From contig NZ_JACYIZ010000009.1 of the NCBI RefSeq assembly GCF_015352975.1, positions 1 through 64,000 on the forward strand: a DNA stretch of 64,000 bases. Direction: 5' to 3'. The translations under genes and the position numbers were made by a program. Positions 54,537-63,691 of the stretch are shown piece after piece; position 1 is the stretch's first letter; the number at the start of each line of letters is the position of its first letter. A model generated the notes under the pieces. It was not told the DNA's origin. It saw only the letters and a program-made list of their open reading frames with translations, and made no database searches. The stretch is from Aestuariimicrobium ganziense. GTDB lineage: Bacteria > Actinomycetota > Actinomycetes > Propionibacteriales > Propionibacteriaceae.

Positions 54537-55973
54537 ATGACCTCCACGACCACGCCAGGCCTGTCCGTCGCCGACGCCGTCGCGGCACTGCGCCCCTTCC
54601 TCGACGACTGGTTCGAGACCCAACGGACCAAGACCCAGGTGCCGGGGGTGCAGGTCGCGATCCGCGATCGGGGCGACCTGCTGTACTCGAAGGCCTTCGG
54701 GCTGGCCGACCAGGCCAGTGGTGAGCGGCTGACCACCCGCCACGGGTTCCGGATCGCCTCGCACTCCAAGACCTTCACCGCGACCGCGGTGATGCAGCAG
54801 GTCGAGGAAGGCCTGCTGCGTCTGGACGACCCGCTGCGTGCCTGGCTGCCCGAACTCGACGACACCCCCGCCGGGTCGGTGACCATCCGCGAGTTGCTCT
54901 CGCACCAGGCCGGGATCGCCCGTGACGGTGAGGACGCGAACTTCTGGCAGCTCGACCACCGCTTCCACGACCGCGACTCGCTGCTCGCCGAGCTGCGCAA
55001 GGACCTCGTCCTGGCACCCCAGCAGCACTTCCACTACTCCAACCTCGGCTACAGCGCACTCGGGCTGGTGCTCGAGGCGGTCACCGGCAAGCCCTGGGCC
55101 GAGGTGATGACCACGATGCTGGACGAGTTGCCCGGTGACGGTGCTCCGCTGCGTCTGGGCCCCGAGATCGGCGTGGGGCCCAAGGGTCCGATGGCCTCGG
55201 GGCACAGCCTGCCGATGAGCATGGACGACGCCCCGCCCACTCCTGTGGTGATCGCCCCGGTGAACACCTTCGCCGAAGGGGCGGCCACCGGGTTCTGGGG
55301 GACCGCCGAGGGCACCACCACCTGGTTGGCCGCCCACGCCCTGGGCACCGACCAGCTCCTGTCGGACGCCTCGAAGCGGCTGATGCAGCGCAAGGAGTCG
55401 ACCGTGGTCGAGGCCGGTCAGACCCGCTGGTACGGCCTGGGGCTGATCCAGCGCAAGGCCGGTGATCGCACCCTGGTCGGGCATTCCGGTGGGTTCCCCG
55501 GCCACATCACCCAGACCTGGGTCGACCCGGTCGAGGGACTGGCGGTGGCGGTGCTCACCAACCGGCTGGGCACCATGGCCAGCGACTGGGCCACCGCGGT
55601 CTACACCCTGGTCGACAAGGTCGTGGGCGCGTCGCGTGAGGAGGGGGAGCCGATTGATCCGGAGCGATTCGCCGGCCGGTTCCAGGCGCTGTGGGGCACC
55701 ACCCACCTGGTGCCTGCGGGCGCTCGCGTCGTCCGGTTGGGTTGTGAGTTGGCCGACCCGGCCCAGACTGCGGTGGCGCTGCGGGTGACCGACGACCTGC
55801 GGCTGCACTCGCCGGCCAAGGACGGGTTCGCCGACTACGGCGAGGACACCGTGTTGACCCGGGGCCCGAGCGGGGCGATCACCTCGGTGACCACCACCGG
55901 CATCACCAGTTGGCCGCCGGCGCAGTTCCGCCGGCGTCTGCCCGCGCTGCTCAGCGGGGAGCGTCTGGGCTGA
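54537..55973 (+). CDS. Serine hydrolase, beta-lactamase/class C fold
   Basis: The 478-residue protein has the SxxK nucleophile in ASHSKTFTAT, the second motif YSNLGYSALG (YxN), and HSGGFPGHIT as the third (HxG). It has no signal peptide, so it acts in the cytoplasm, probably as an esterase or D-aminopeptidase rather than a beta-lactamase. The C-terminal 110 residues form a separate small domain. Its 3' end overlaps the convergent GH125 gene by 23 bp. ATG 54537 is the first Met before the conserved fold. Confidence 0.88.
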   Translation: MTSTTTPGLSVADAVAALRPFLDDWFETQRTKTQVPGVQVAIRDRGDLLYSKAFGLADQASGERLTTRHGFRIASHSKTFTATAVMQQVEEGLLRLDDPLRAWLPELDDTPAGSVTIRELLSHQAGIARDGEDANFWQLDHRFHDRDSLLAELRKDLVLAPQQHFHYSNLGYSALGLVLEAVTGKPWAEVMTTMLDELPGDGAPLRLGPEIGVGPKGPMASGHSLPMSMDDAPPTPVVIAPVNTFAEGAATGFWGTAEGTTTWLAAHALGTDQLLSDASKRLMQRKESTVVEAGQTRWYGLGLIQRKAGDRTLVGHSGGFPGHITQTWVDPVEGLAVAVLTNRLGTMASDWATAVYTLVDKVVGASREEGEPIDPERFAGRFQALWGTTHLVPAGARVVRLGCELADPAQTAVALRVTDDLRLHSPAKDGFADYGEDTVLTRGPSGAITSVTTTGITSWPPAQFRRRLPALLSGERLG

Positions 55974-57366
55974 GTTCGCTGCGCACCAGCAGCAGCTCAC
56001 AGACCATGGCGGTGGCCCAGGCGAACCAGTCCCGGGTGTGCCGACGTGGGTCGTCGGGGTGGAACGACTCGTGCACGACACCACCGTCGGCGGCGGTGGC
56101 CACGAGGCTCTGGGTCAGGCGTGACTGCTCTTCGGGGTCGTCGGTGGTCAGGGCCTGCACCGCGAGCGCGATCGGCCAGACGTGGCCGGCCGGGGTGTGC
56201 GGTGACCCGATGCCGCTGGCGTGGACACCCCGGTGGAAGGACGGGTTCGCCTCGGAGAGGACGAAGCGGCGGGTGGCCAGGTACATCGGGTCGTCGGGTC
56301 GTAGCGACGAGCACAGCGGCAGTGACAGCAGGCTGGGCATGTTGGCGTCGTCCATCAGCACCTGGCTGCCCAGGCCGTCGACCTCGTAGGCGAACACCTC
56401 GCCGTGGCCGGTGACTTGGACCCTGCCGTGCCGGCGCACCCCGGCCTCGATCTCGTCGGCCAGCGTGACCGCGCGCTCGGCCACGTTGGGAGCAGCGTCC
56501 TCGCGGGCCGCCATCTGGGCGAGCAGGCGCAGGGTGTGGGCGGCGAACAACTGCTGGGGGATGTTGTAGCCGTACCGGCAGGGATCGTCGCTGGGCCTGA
56601 AGCCCGACCAGGTCATGCCGGTGTCGACGACCGGCGTCCCGCGGCCATTGGCCGGCAGGGATCCGCCGCCGCACCGGGTGAACCGGTAGATCGAGCGCGT
56701 GGGGTGCTGCTGTTCCCGCTGCCACAACTCGAGCACGGTCTGGGCGCCCGCGACCACGGTCGGCAGGTGGTCGGTGCGTCCGGTCACCTGCCACAGTTGC
56801 CAGGCCAGCTGCAGCGGGAAGGCCAGCGAGTCGACCTCGTACTTGCGCTCCCAGACCCGGGGATCGCTGACCTGGTCGCCGGGGTGCCAGCTGAGTCCGC
56901 TGGGGCTGGGGTTGAAGGCGTTGGCGTAGGGGTCGACCTCGATGCACGCCCACTGTCGGGCGACGACTGCCGCGATCGCGTCGCTGACCTCGTCCGACTG
57001 GTCGGCGAGCAGCACGAACGGACGCAACTGGGCCGCGGAATCGCGCAGCCACATCGCGGGGATGTCGCCGGTGAGCACGTGGATGGTGCCGTCGGGCCGA
57101 CGCACCAGGGTGGTCTGCCAGATGGCGAGCATGCCCTCGGTGAACAGCCGAGCTGCCGCCTCGCCGTCGACCGGGGCCACCCGCCGGGCGTGCTGGTCGA
57201 TCAGCCTGCGCAGTTCGGGGCTGGCGGGGTTGACCACGGGCCGGGCGGGAGCCAGGCCGAGTCGCGAGCGGGTCTCGCGGGCCGCCAGCAGCGCCAGACC
57301 ACGCAGCAGCCCCGGCCAGGAGCCGGGGCTCGACCAGCGTCGTGGCACAGACGCGGCTGTACTCAC
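55951..57366 (-). CDS. Glycoside hydrolase family 125, exo-alpha-1,6-mannosidase
   Basis: The 471-residue metal-independent alpha-mannosidase has the family motifs TGDIPAMWLRDSAAQLRP, FNPSPSGLSWHPGDQV, RVWERKYEVDSLAFPL and TGMTWSGFRPSDDPCRYGY, with the expected acidic residues. The N-terminus has a short hydrophobic stretch but no clear signal peptide; family members are mostly cytosolic. It would trim alpha-linked mannose from glycans taken up from outside or from the cell's own mannosides. The start is GTG 57366, overlapping the stop of the 46-residue ORF upstream. Confidence 0.93.
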   Translation of the reverse strand: MSTAASVPRRWSSPGSWPGLLRGLALLAARETRSRLGLAPARPVVNPASPELRRLIDQHARRVAPVDGEAAARLFTEGMLAIWQTTLVRRPDGTIHVLTGDIPAMWLRDSAAQLRPFVLLADQSDEVSDAIAAVVARQWACIEVDPYANAFNPSPSGLSWHPGDQVSDPRVWERKYEVDSLAFPLQLAWQLWQVTGRTDHLPTVVAGAQTVLELWQREQQHPTRSIYRFTRCGGGSLPANGRGTPVVDTGMTWSGFRPSDDPCRYGYNIPQQLFAAHTLRLLAQMAAREDAAPNVAERAVTLADEIEAGVRRHGRVQVTGHGEVFAYEVDGLGSQVLMDDANMPSLLSLPLCSSLRPDDPMYLATRRFVLSEANPSFHRGVHASGIGSPHTPAGHVWPIALAVQALTTDDPEEQSRLTQSLVATAADGGVVHESFHPDDPRRHTRDWFAWATAMVCELLLVRSELSPDAPR

Positions 57367-57503
57367 GGGACCGGCGGGCCGGGGGCGGCGCCACGCAGGG
57401 TCGACACCGAGCCAGCCCCGCGCACTCCGTTGGGGCCACGTTGCTCGAGGGCAGCCTGCATCGCATCGAGAAGGGCCATCACCGATGAGATCTGGTCAGT
57501 CAT
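57363..57503 (-). CDS. 46-residue protein upstream of GH125
   Basis: ATG 57503 is preceded by GAAGGAG at 5 nt spacing, a clear ribosome binding site. The product, MTDQISSVMALLDAMQAALE and a Gly/Pro-rich tail, has one amphipathic helix and no known family. It overlaps the mannosidase GTG by 4 bp (GTGA), so it may serve as a coupling leader ORF. It diverges from rplM. Confidence 0.6.
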   Translation of the reverse strand: MTDQISSVMALLDAMQAALEQRGPNGVRGAGSVSTLRGAAPGPPVP

Positions 57504-57609
57504 GGGACTCCTTCGGTCGGGCGACCGGGGGACGGGGCTGGGGCGCGGCACTCGGACACTGCCTTGGGACATTGCCGTGGGACACTGGACCGGAAGCGCC
57601 GCACTGATT

Positions 57610-57638
57610 TTGCGCCGTCGGCGTGGTGAAGGTAGCCT
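57610..57638 (+). promoter_or_regulatory. rplM-rpsI promoter
   Basis: TTGCGC (57610-57615), a 17-bp spacer and TAGCCT (57633-57638) give a regular promoter, with a start expected near 57645. Confidence 0.6.
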
Positions 57639-57647
57639 AAGACGCTG

Positions 57648-57700
57648 TTGCGCCCAGCGCTGCCCTCGTGTGGGAGACCCACGATGCCAGGGCGCCGAAG
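57648..57700 (+). promoter_or_regulatory. Structured 5' leader of rplM
   Basis: The leader folds into an extended hairpin: gccct (57662-57666) with agggc (57689-57693), enclosing tcgtg..cacga and ggg..ccc pairs (57666-57684). Ribosomal protein mRNAs often have such autoregulatory leaders; whether L13 binds this one is inference. Confidence 0.5.
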
Positions 57701-57730
57701 ATCCGTTCAACAACTGATGGAAGATGGTCT

Positions 57731-58189
57731 GTGACCGTGTCTACGTACACTCCCAAGCCGGGTGAGATCACCCGGAACTGGCATGTGATCGACGCCGAGG
57801 ACATCGTGCTCGGTCGACTCGCCGTCGCGGCGGCCACGCTGCTGCGCGGCAAGCACAAGGCCACCTTCGCCCCCCACGTCGACGGCGGCGACTTCGTCAT
57901 CGTCGTCAACGCGTCGAAGATCGCCCTCAGCGGCAACAAGCGCGACACCTCGCTGCGCTACCGCCACTCGGGTCGCCCCGGCGGCCTGAAGTCGATCTCG
58001 ATCGGCGAGATGCTCGAGAAGGATCCCCGCAAGGCGGTCGAGCAGGCTGTGTGGGGCATGCTCCCCAAGAACAAGCTGAGCCGTCAGCTGATCGGCAAGC
58101 TCAAGGTCTACAGCGGCCCCGAGCACCCGCACGCTGCGCAGAAGCCGCAGCCGTACACGATCACCCAGATCTCCCAGACCGCTCAGTGA
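57731..58189 (+). CDS. rplM: 50S ribosomal protein uL13
   Basis: The 152-residue protein has [20 protein letters not shown] at the start and [19 protein letters not shown] near the end, both family-typical. GTG 57731 lies 7 nt after GGAAG; GTG 57737 is a second option. It forms an operon with rpsI. Confidence 0.95.
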   Translation: MTVSTYTPKPGEITRNWHVIDAEDIVLGRLAVAAATLLRGKHKATFAPHVDGGDFVIVVNASKIALSGNKRDTSLRYRHSGRPGGLKSISIGEMLEKDPRKAVEQAVWGMLPKNKLSRQLIGKLKVYSGPEHPHAAQKPQPYTITQISQTAQ

Positions 58190-58206
58190 GCCGAGAAGGA
58201 ACCGCC

Positions 58207-58740
58207 GTGACTGAGACCGTTGAGCTCGACGAGACCACTGTCGAGAACGAGACCACTCCCTTCGTGGACGAGAACGATCGCGAGATCGCCTACCGTTCCG
58301 ACTCCAACCCGGCCACTGCCGCCGCCGGTGCCAGCAGCCGTCCGGCCGTGATCGCCCCCGGGCAGGCCACCGGTCGTCGCAAGGAGGCCGTGGCCCGCGT
58401 GCGCCTGGTCCCGGGCTCTGGCCAGTGGACCATCAACGGCCGCACCCTCGAGGACTACTTCCCGAACAAGGTGCACCAGCAGGTCGCCAGCGAGCCGCTG
58501 CAGGTGGCCGGCGTCGCAGGTTCCTACGACATCATCGCCCGGATCAACGGTGGCGGCGTCACCGGCCAGGCCGGCGCCCTGCGCCTGGGCGTGGCCCGCG
58601 CCCTCAACGGTGTGGACGAGGAGGCCAGCCGCCCGGTGCTCAAGAAGGCCGGCATGCTGACCCGTGACGCCCGCATCAAGGAGCGCAAGAAGGCCGGTCT
58701 CAAGAAGGCTCGCAAGGCTCCGCAGTACTCCAAGCGCTGA
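58207..58740 (+). CDS. rpsI: 30S ribosomal protein uS9 with acidic N-terminal extension
   Basis: The 177-residue product has a standard S9 core from about residue 55 ([20 protein letters not shown]) to the C-terminal [12 protein letters not shown] that reaches P-site tRNA. The first ~50 residues are an acidic, Thr/Ala-rich extension, longer than in E. coli but seen in actinobacteria. The start is GTG 58207 with GAGAAGGA upstream. Confidence 0.95.
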   Translation: MTETVELDETTVENETTPFVDENDREIAYRSDSNPATAAAGASSRPAVIAPGQATGRRKEAVARVRLVPGSGQWTINGRTLEDYFPNKVHQQVASEPLQVAGVAGSYDIIARINGGGVTGQAGALRLGVARALNGVDEEASRPVLKKAGMLTRDARIKERKKAGLKKARKAPQYSKR

Positions 58741-58767
58741 CCCTCACCAGTCCAGGTCAGCCAGCAC

Positions 58768-58789
58768 AGGCCCCGCCACGGCGGGGCCT
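58768..58789 (+). terminator. Terminator after rpsI
   Basis: A perfect 9-bp stem (58768-58776 with 58781-58789) closes a 4-nt loop, 27 nt after the stop. Confidence 0.75.
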
Positions 58790-58862
58790 CGTGCATTTCC
58801 GGCCCCCGTCGCCGCCTGCCACTGGCCCGGTGCTGCGCGCATGGGCAGTGAGCGAATCGGGC

Positions 58863-58868
58863 TAGGGT
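58863..58868 (+). promoter_or_regulatory. -10 element of the leaderless glmM transcript
   Basis: TAGGGT ends 7 nt before GTG 58876. Confidence 0.65.
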
Positions 58869-58875
58869 GTTGCGC

Positions 58876-60234
58876 GTGGCTCGACTTTTCGGAACAGACG
58901 GCGTTCGTGGCGTCGCCAACCAGGACCTGACCGCAGAGCTCGCGCTCGACCTCTCGGTCGCCGCTGCCCACGTGCTGGGGGAGGTGGGCTTCTTCGGTCG
59001 CGACCGTCGTCCGACCGCCCTGGTCGGACGAGACCCGCGCGCCTCGGGGGAGTTCCTCGAATCCGCGGTGATCGCTGGTCTGGCCAGCGCGGGTGTCGAC
59101 GTGGTCAGGGTGGGCATCGTGCCGACCCCGGGTGTGGCCTTCCTGGTCAACGCGCACAACGCCGACCTCGGCGTGATGCTCTCGGCGTCGCACAACCCGA
59201 TGCCCGACAACGGCATCAAGTTCTTCTCGCGCGGTGGCGTCAAGCTCGACGACCTGCTCGAGGACGCCATCGAGGAGCGGCTCGGTGAGGACTGGCAGCG
59301 CCCCACCGGTGACCGGGTCGGCCGGGTGACCACCGACCTGGGTGCCATCGAGGAGTACGTCGCCCACCTGGTCGGATCGCTGGGCTCCGACGGCAGCCTC
59401 GAGGGCATCACCGTCGTGCTCGACGCGGCCAACGGCGCGTCCTGGATGACCGCGCAGGCCGCATTCGAGACCCAGGGCGCGACGGTGCACATGATCCACC
59501 ACACTCCCGACGGGCTCAACATCAACGAGGACTGCGGCTCGACGCACCTGGGCGACCTGCAGCGCGCCGTGGTCGAGAAGGGGGCCGATCTCGGGCTGGC
59601 CTTCGACGGCGATGCCGATCGCTGCCTGGCTGTCGATGCCAATGGCGAGCTGATCGACGGCGACCAGATCCTGGCGATCCTCGCGCTGGCGCTCAAGGAG
59701 GATCGCAAGCTCAACTCCGACACCGTCGTGGCCACCATCATGAGCAACCTCGGCCTGACCCTGGCCATGCGCGAGCACGGCATCAGGGTCGACCAGACCA
59801 AGGTGGGCGACCGCTACGTGCTCGAGTCGATGAACGCCAACGGCTTCACCCTCGGTGGCGAGCAGTCCGGCCACGTCATCATGAGCGACTTCGCCACCAC
59901 CGGCGACGGTGTGCTGACTGGCCTGCACCTGGCCGCCCGGATGGCCACCACCGGCAAGTCGATCGCCGAACTCGCCGCAGTGATGACCCGGCTGCCGCAG
60001 GTCATGGTCAACGTCAAGGGCGTCGACAAGACCCGCGCCGGCATCGACCCCGAGATCCAGTCGGCGGTCTCGGCTGCCAACCGTGAATTGGGCGACACCG
60101 GCCGCGTCGTCCTTCGCCCCTCGGGCACCGAGCCGGTCGTCCGCGTGATGGTCGAGGCCGACACCACCGAGCGGGCAACCGAGATCTGCCACCGACTGGC
60201 CGACCTGGTCAAGGCGAGGGTCAGCCTGGGGTGA
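58876..60234 (+). CDS. glmM: Phosphoglucosamine mutase
   Basis: The 452-residue enzyme converts glucosamine-6-phosphate to glucosamine-1-phosphate for UDP-GlcNAc and peptidoglycan. It has [17 protein letters not shown] at the start, the phosphoserine loop [17 protein letters not shown], the metal loop [10 protein letters not shown] and the C-terminal [17 protein letters not shown] 58876 is chosen over an in-frame TTG 9 nt upstream because it fits the family N-terminus and the leaderless promoter. Its order after rplM-rpsI is standard for actinobacteria. Confidence 0.97.
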   Translation: MARLFGTDGVRGVANQDLTAELALDLSVAAAHVLGEVGFFGRDRRPTALVGRDPRASGEFLESAVIAGLASAGVDVVRVGIVPTPGVAFLVNAHNADLGVMLSASHNPMPDNGIKFFSRGGVKLDDLLEDAIEERLGEDWQRPTGDRVGRVTTDLGAIEEYVAHLVGSLGSDGSLEGITVVLDAANGASWMTAQAAFETQGATVHMIHHTPDGLNINEDCGSTHLGDLQRAVVEKGADLGLAFDGDADRCLAVDANGELIDGDQILAILALALKEDRKLNSDTVVATIMSNLGLTLAMREHGIRVDQTKVGDRYVLESMNANGFTLGGEQSGHVIMSDFATTGDGVLTGLHLAARMATTGKSIAELAAVMTRLPQVMVNVKGVDKTRAGIDPEIQSAVSAANRELGDTGRVVLRPSGTEPVVRVMVEADTTERATEICHRLADLVKARVSLG

Positions 60235-61433
60235 CCGAGCGGCTGTGGACCCCCACGTTCATCGGGGTCACCTTGGCGAGCCTCGGCAACTCGATGATCT
60301 TCTACCTGCTGGTGCCGACCATGGCGGCGTATGCCACCACCCGGTTCGGGGCCAACGACGTCGAGGCGGGAGCGCTGTCGTCGGTCTTTTTCATCGGGGC
60401 GCTGCTGGCACGGCTGGTGTCGGGCTGGGCGGTCGACCGGTTCGGTTCCCGCACCCTGGCCATCGCCTCGGCCGTGTTCTACCTGCTCACCACCATCGGC
60501 TACCTGGTCACCCCGACGCTGTGGACGACGATGGGCCTGCGGCTGTTCAACGGCATCGGTTTCGGTCTGCTCGGCTCGGCGCTCACCAGTGGCGTCATGC
60601 TGATCGTCCCAGCCCACCGGCGCAGTGAGGGTGCCGGTTGGGTCGGGGTCGGAAACGCTGCGGCCGTGGGCCTGGGACCGTGGCTGGCGCTCACGCTGGC
60701 CGCCACCCGGTGGCAGATGCGCGGGGTGTTCCCCGTCGCCATCGCGTTCGCAGCGCTGTCACTGGTGCTGCTGCTCACCCTCGGACGCGACCTGCCCGGC
60801 CGCCAGCAGGTGCACCAGGCCGCGGTCACTCGCCCTGGACTGGGCAGCCTGCTCGACGCCCGGGCGCTCAGCGTCGGCGCCATGGTCGTGCTCGGTGGCT
60901 TCGCCTACGCAGCCGTGCTGACCTACTTGGGGCCGGCCTCGGCCGGCACCGGACTGGTTGGAGCAGCGTCGCTGTTCTTCTTGGTCTACGCGGGCGTCGT
61001 GCTGTTCTCGCGCCCGGTGGGTGGACGACTGCAGGACCGGTTCGGTGAGCGCACGGTGCTGGCGCCCGCGCTGGGCGGGCTGGGCATCGGCCTCGGGCTG
61101 GTCACTGCCGCCATAGCCCTGGCCGGACGACCGGTCGGCGGTGTGCTGCTGCTGGTGGCGGCCGTCATCCTCGGCGCCGGCTGGGGAACGGTGACCACCG
61201 GTGGGCAGGCGGCTGCGGTCAACCGGGTGCCTCGCGAGCGCACCGGGGCAGCGGTGGCCACCTTCTTCTTCTGCCTCGACCTCGGTACCGGTGTGGGCCC
61301 GATCCTGCTCGGGGTGCTGGTCGCACCCTTCGGCTATGTCGGCCTGTACCTGGCCGCCACCGTCGTCGCTGTGGCATCGCTCGTGCTCTACCTGGGCTGG
61401 ACCCAGCGATCCATCCCGGCGCCGGCCGCCTGA
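60231..61433 (+). CDS. MFS transporter
   Basis: The 400-residue major facilitator protein has 12 probable TM segments. [19 protein letters not shown] in the loop between TM2 and TM3 is the MFS motif A region, and [18 protein letters not shown] lies in the C-terminal half. Drug or sugar efflux is plausible; the substrate is unknown. It overlaps the glmM stop by 4 bp (GTGA). Confidence 0.88.
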   Translation: MTERLWTPTFIGVTLASLGNSMIFYLLVPTMAAYATTRFGANDVEAGALSSVFFIGALLARLVSGWAVDRFGSRTLAIASAVFYLLTTIGYLVTPTLWTTMGLRLFNGIGFGLLGSALTSGVMLIVPAHRRSEGAGWVGVGNAAAVGLGPWLALTLAATRWQMRGVFPVAIAFAALSLVLLLTLGRDLPGRQQVHQAAVTRPGLGSLLDARALSVGAMVVLGGFAYAAVLTYLGPASAGTGLVGAASLFFLVYAGVVLFSRPVGGRLQDRFGERTVLAPALGGLGIGLGLVTAAIALAGRPVGGVLLLVAAVILGAGWGTVTTGGQAAAVNRVPRERTGAAVATFFFCLDLGTGVGPILLGVLVAPFGYVGLYLAATVVAVASLVLYLGWTQRSIPAPAA

Positions 61434-61459
61434 GGGGCTCGCCGGCGCGGGACGGGCGG

Positions 61460-61951
61460 TCAGTCGCCGGCCAGCACCCGCGCCGAACCGGCGCGAAGCT
61501 CGTCCAGCTGCCGCTGTTGCTCGTGGGCACGATCGAGCAACTGCTGCAGCATGAGCGCATCCAGACGAGGGTTGCCCAACTCCAGCAGGGCCTTCCACAG
61601 CAACGACTTCATGTGCACCGCCCCGGTGAGGGCTTCGAGTTCGAGGTAGTCACTCAGCGGTGAGCGCTGCACGATGCGGTTGTTGGGCTTGAGGCGTGAG
61701 GCCTTCTCGGCGATCCTGGCCGCGGTGTCCTTGAGCACCGAGCGATTGGCGTCGACGAGTTCCATGATCTGCTCGAGCGACTCCTTGTCCTGGGCGATCT
61801 GGTCGGCCATCGCCTCCAGGCGTGCTCGCACGTCGGCGCGCGAGTGGTTCGCGGCGACCCTGCGGAACGCGTCCACGCCAGCGCTCGCTGCGGCATGGTG
61901 ATCCTGCAGGTAGGTGCCCAACAGCCCGGCGTCGCGTTCTTGTTCGCTCAT
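61460..61951 (-). CDS. Helical protein of unknown function (ferritin-like bundle)
   Basis: The 163-residue protein is predicted almost all helix: YLQDHHAAASAGVDAFRRVA, DQIAQDKESLEQIMEL, YLELEALTGAVHMKSLLWKA and MLQQLLDRAHEQQRQLDEL. The heptads and scattered His/Glu resemble a four-helix bundle, perhaps a non-metal relative of the ferritin-like group. GGAG lies 7 nt before ATG 61951; a TTG three bases earlier is less likely. Confidence 0.6.
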   Translation of the reverse strand: MSEQERDAGLLGTYLQDHHAAASAGVDAFRRVAANHSRADVRARLEAMADQIAQDKESLEQIMELVDANRSVLKDTAARIAEKASRLKPNNRIVQRSPLSDYLELEALTGAVHMKSLLWKALLELGNPRLDALMLQQLLDRAHEQQRQLDELRAGSARVLAGD

Positions 61952-62117
61952 CAACTGCTCCTGTCAAGGGGTGGACGACCGACGCTACGCGGCCCCGGCC
62001 CGCGCGGGGCCATCGGAGCGGACGGCCCCCGGGCCAGGCCTGCAGAGTCCACCCCTGGGGGTGCTGCGGCGCCACCGCCCGGCAGCGGGACCCCGGGCGC
62101 CGTGGCGAACCCCGCAG

Positions 62118-63026
62118 TCAGGCGTGCCCCAGTCCGAAACCGGTGCGGTAGGTGTTGCCGACGGTGTCGGTGTAGGGCGTGTAGTCGTCGAAGACGTCCT
62201 CGTGGTGCGCCTCGATGGTGACCATGTCGGCCGGCATCGAAGCGGGCAGTCGTCCGCCTGCGGTCGCCGCCCCGGTCAGCACGTCAAGCAGGGCCTTGGT
62301 CGAGACCCCGTAGTGGACGAACAGGGCATCGGCCAGCGGCTCGACCTCGGTCATCACGACCGGGGAGTCGAGCTTGACCACCGCCACCACCGGCCTGTCG
62401 CCCATGGCCTCGCGCGCGGCCTCGAGGTTGTCGAGGTCGGCCTCGTTGGCCACCACCGACTGCACGCCGCGGTAGGCCCGGTCACCCGCCAGCGACTGCT
62501 CGCGCGCAGTCTCGGCGTGGTAGGGGCGGTACTGCAGGCTGAGCGGGCGGAACTTCTCGTCGACGTACGGGTCGCTCATCGGTGAGTTCATCGCCACCAC
62601 GGCGACGTCGGCCTCGTCGGGGGAGTCGACCAGGGTGACGTAGTCACCTGCCACCGCCAGGTCGAGCGCGTCGACCTCAGCCGGCGGCACCGGCTGGCGG
62701 AAGAAGCCCTTGTGGCCGGCGATGCGTCGACGTGGCAGCCACACCTTCGCGCCCTTCGCCACCGGAGCCGCGTCGCCCTTGAGGTGGACGATCGAGTCGG
62801 TCTGGGCCTGCAGGCCGGCGGCCACGAACTCGGGGCAGCCGACCACGCTGCGGCTGTGGTCGGCGTCGAGGTAGGGGTCGTCGAACAGGCCCACCCGGAA
62901 CATGCCACGCAGCAGTCGGGTGGCCGACAACTCGAACCGTGCCCGCATCGCGTCCTCGCCGTGCTGTTCGGCGCCCAGACCGAAGGCCTCGACCACCGGC
63001 GTGGCATCGGAGTTGCCGCCGAACTG
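62118..63026 (-). pseudogene. Glycoside hydrolase family 3, C-terminal part only
   Basis: The frame from about 63026 reads QFGGNSDATPVVEAFGLGAE, then RFELSATRLLRGMFRVGLFD, then the GH3 C-terminal alpha/beta-sandwich and a final domain to TGA at 62118. This is about the last 300 residues of a GH3 beta-glucosidase-type enzyme. The TIM-barrel domain with the catalytic Asp is missing. Homology stops at 63026, exactly where a phosphatase fragment begins on the other strand. Without the barrel it cannot be a glycosidase. ATG 62996 could still start a shorter product. Confidence 0.8.
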
Positions 63027-63211
63027 ACATCGCGGAGAGGCATGCGGGGGAGTCGGTGCTGGTGGTGTCGCACGGGCTGTTCCTCAACCGGATGATCCAT
63101 GCGTTGCTGGGGCTGGAGGGTCGGGTGCTGGGCAGCCTCGACAACGCCCACCACTCGGAACTGCTGCACGGCCACGGGGCGTGGACCCTGGTCGCCCACA
63201 ACGTCGGCTGA
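63026..63211 (+). pseudogene. Histidine phosphatase (phosphoglycerate mutase-like), C-terminal end only
   Basis: From 63026 the plus strand reads DIAERHAGESVLVVSHGLFL, then NRMIHALLGLEGRVLG and HHSELLHGHGAWTLVAHNVG to the stop. This is the last ~60 residues of a histidine phosphatase, with the second catalytic His in VVSHG. The N-terminal RHG motif is absent. It abuts the GH3 fragment head to head with no gap. Confidence 0.8.
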
Positions 63212-63236
63212 GCACGCCGGTTGGGCTCGGACTGTG

Positions 63237-63288
63237 GTCACGACCGGTTGGGCCGGGATGGGGTCACGGCCGGTTGGGCCGGGATGGG
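63237..63288. repeat. Two tandem 26-bp repeats
   Basis: Copies at 63237-63262 and 63263-63288 differ at one base. A degenerate third copy may precede them near 63215. Confidence 0.8.
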
Positions 63289-63289
63289 G

Positions 63290-63522
63290 GCGAGGAACGA
63301 GCCCGCACCCGCGTCTGAAACCTCCCGACCGTTCTTGCGGACCCCGGGCAACCACCCGCGGCGCTTCCGAAAGGGGCCGAAAATCGACATGAGATGGCAT
63401 AGTGCCATCTCATGTCGATTTTCGGCCCGTTCCAGACGAGCGGGCCAGCTATCACGCGGGTGGGGGCGGCGCCATCGGGAGCCAGACAGGGTTTCGACGC
63501 CGGCCGCGGGCTCGTTCCTCGC
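63290..63522. repeat. Inverted-repeat element (MITE- or REP-like)
   Basis: The outer arms 63290-63306 and 63506-63522 are exact 17-bp inverted copies. The centre is a perfect palindrome with 26-bp arms (63374-63399 and 63403-63428) and a 3-nt loop. No ORF lies inside. The nested symmetry suits a non-autonomous element or a large cruciform. Confidence 0.7.
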
Positions 63523-63691
63523 CCGGGGCCGGGCTCAACAGCGAGGGCTGGTCTGCCTGCCCGGACCGACAATGGGATTGTGAGTTGCCAGACACGGTTT
63601 CGACACGACCCTCGCGCAGAGCGCTCGCGGTCGGCTCAGAGGCTAAGGAGCCGGGCTCAACCAGCGAGGGGCCGGGCGCGACCGGCGGAGG

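Larger units (their letters stand above)
63212..63691. other. Repeat-rich intergenic region upstream of hemQ's 3' end
   Basis: About 480 bases without a gene. It holds two 26-bp direct repeats (63237-63288), a 233-bp inverted-repeat structure (63290-63522) with a perfect 26-bp palindrome at its centre (63374-63428), and two copies of a mosaic with GGTTTCGAC and CCGGGCTCAAC about 108 bp apart (63481 and 63589 onwards). It looks like a patch of small mobile or REP-type sequences. Confidence 0.7.

Noticed and set aside
63374..63428. The large palindrome as a rho-independent terminator of hemQ
   Set aside because: It lies over 260 bp past the hemQ stop, has a 26-bp stem and sits inside a larger inverted repeat; terminators are shorter and closer.
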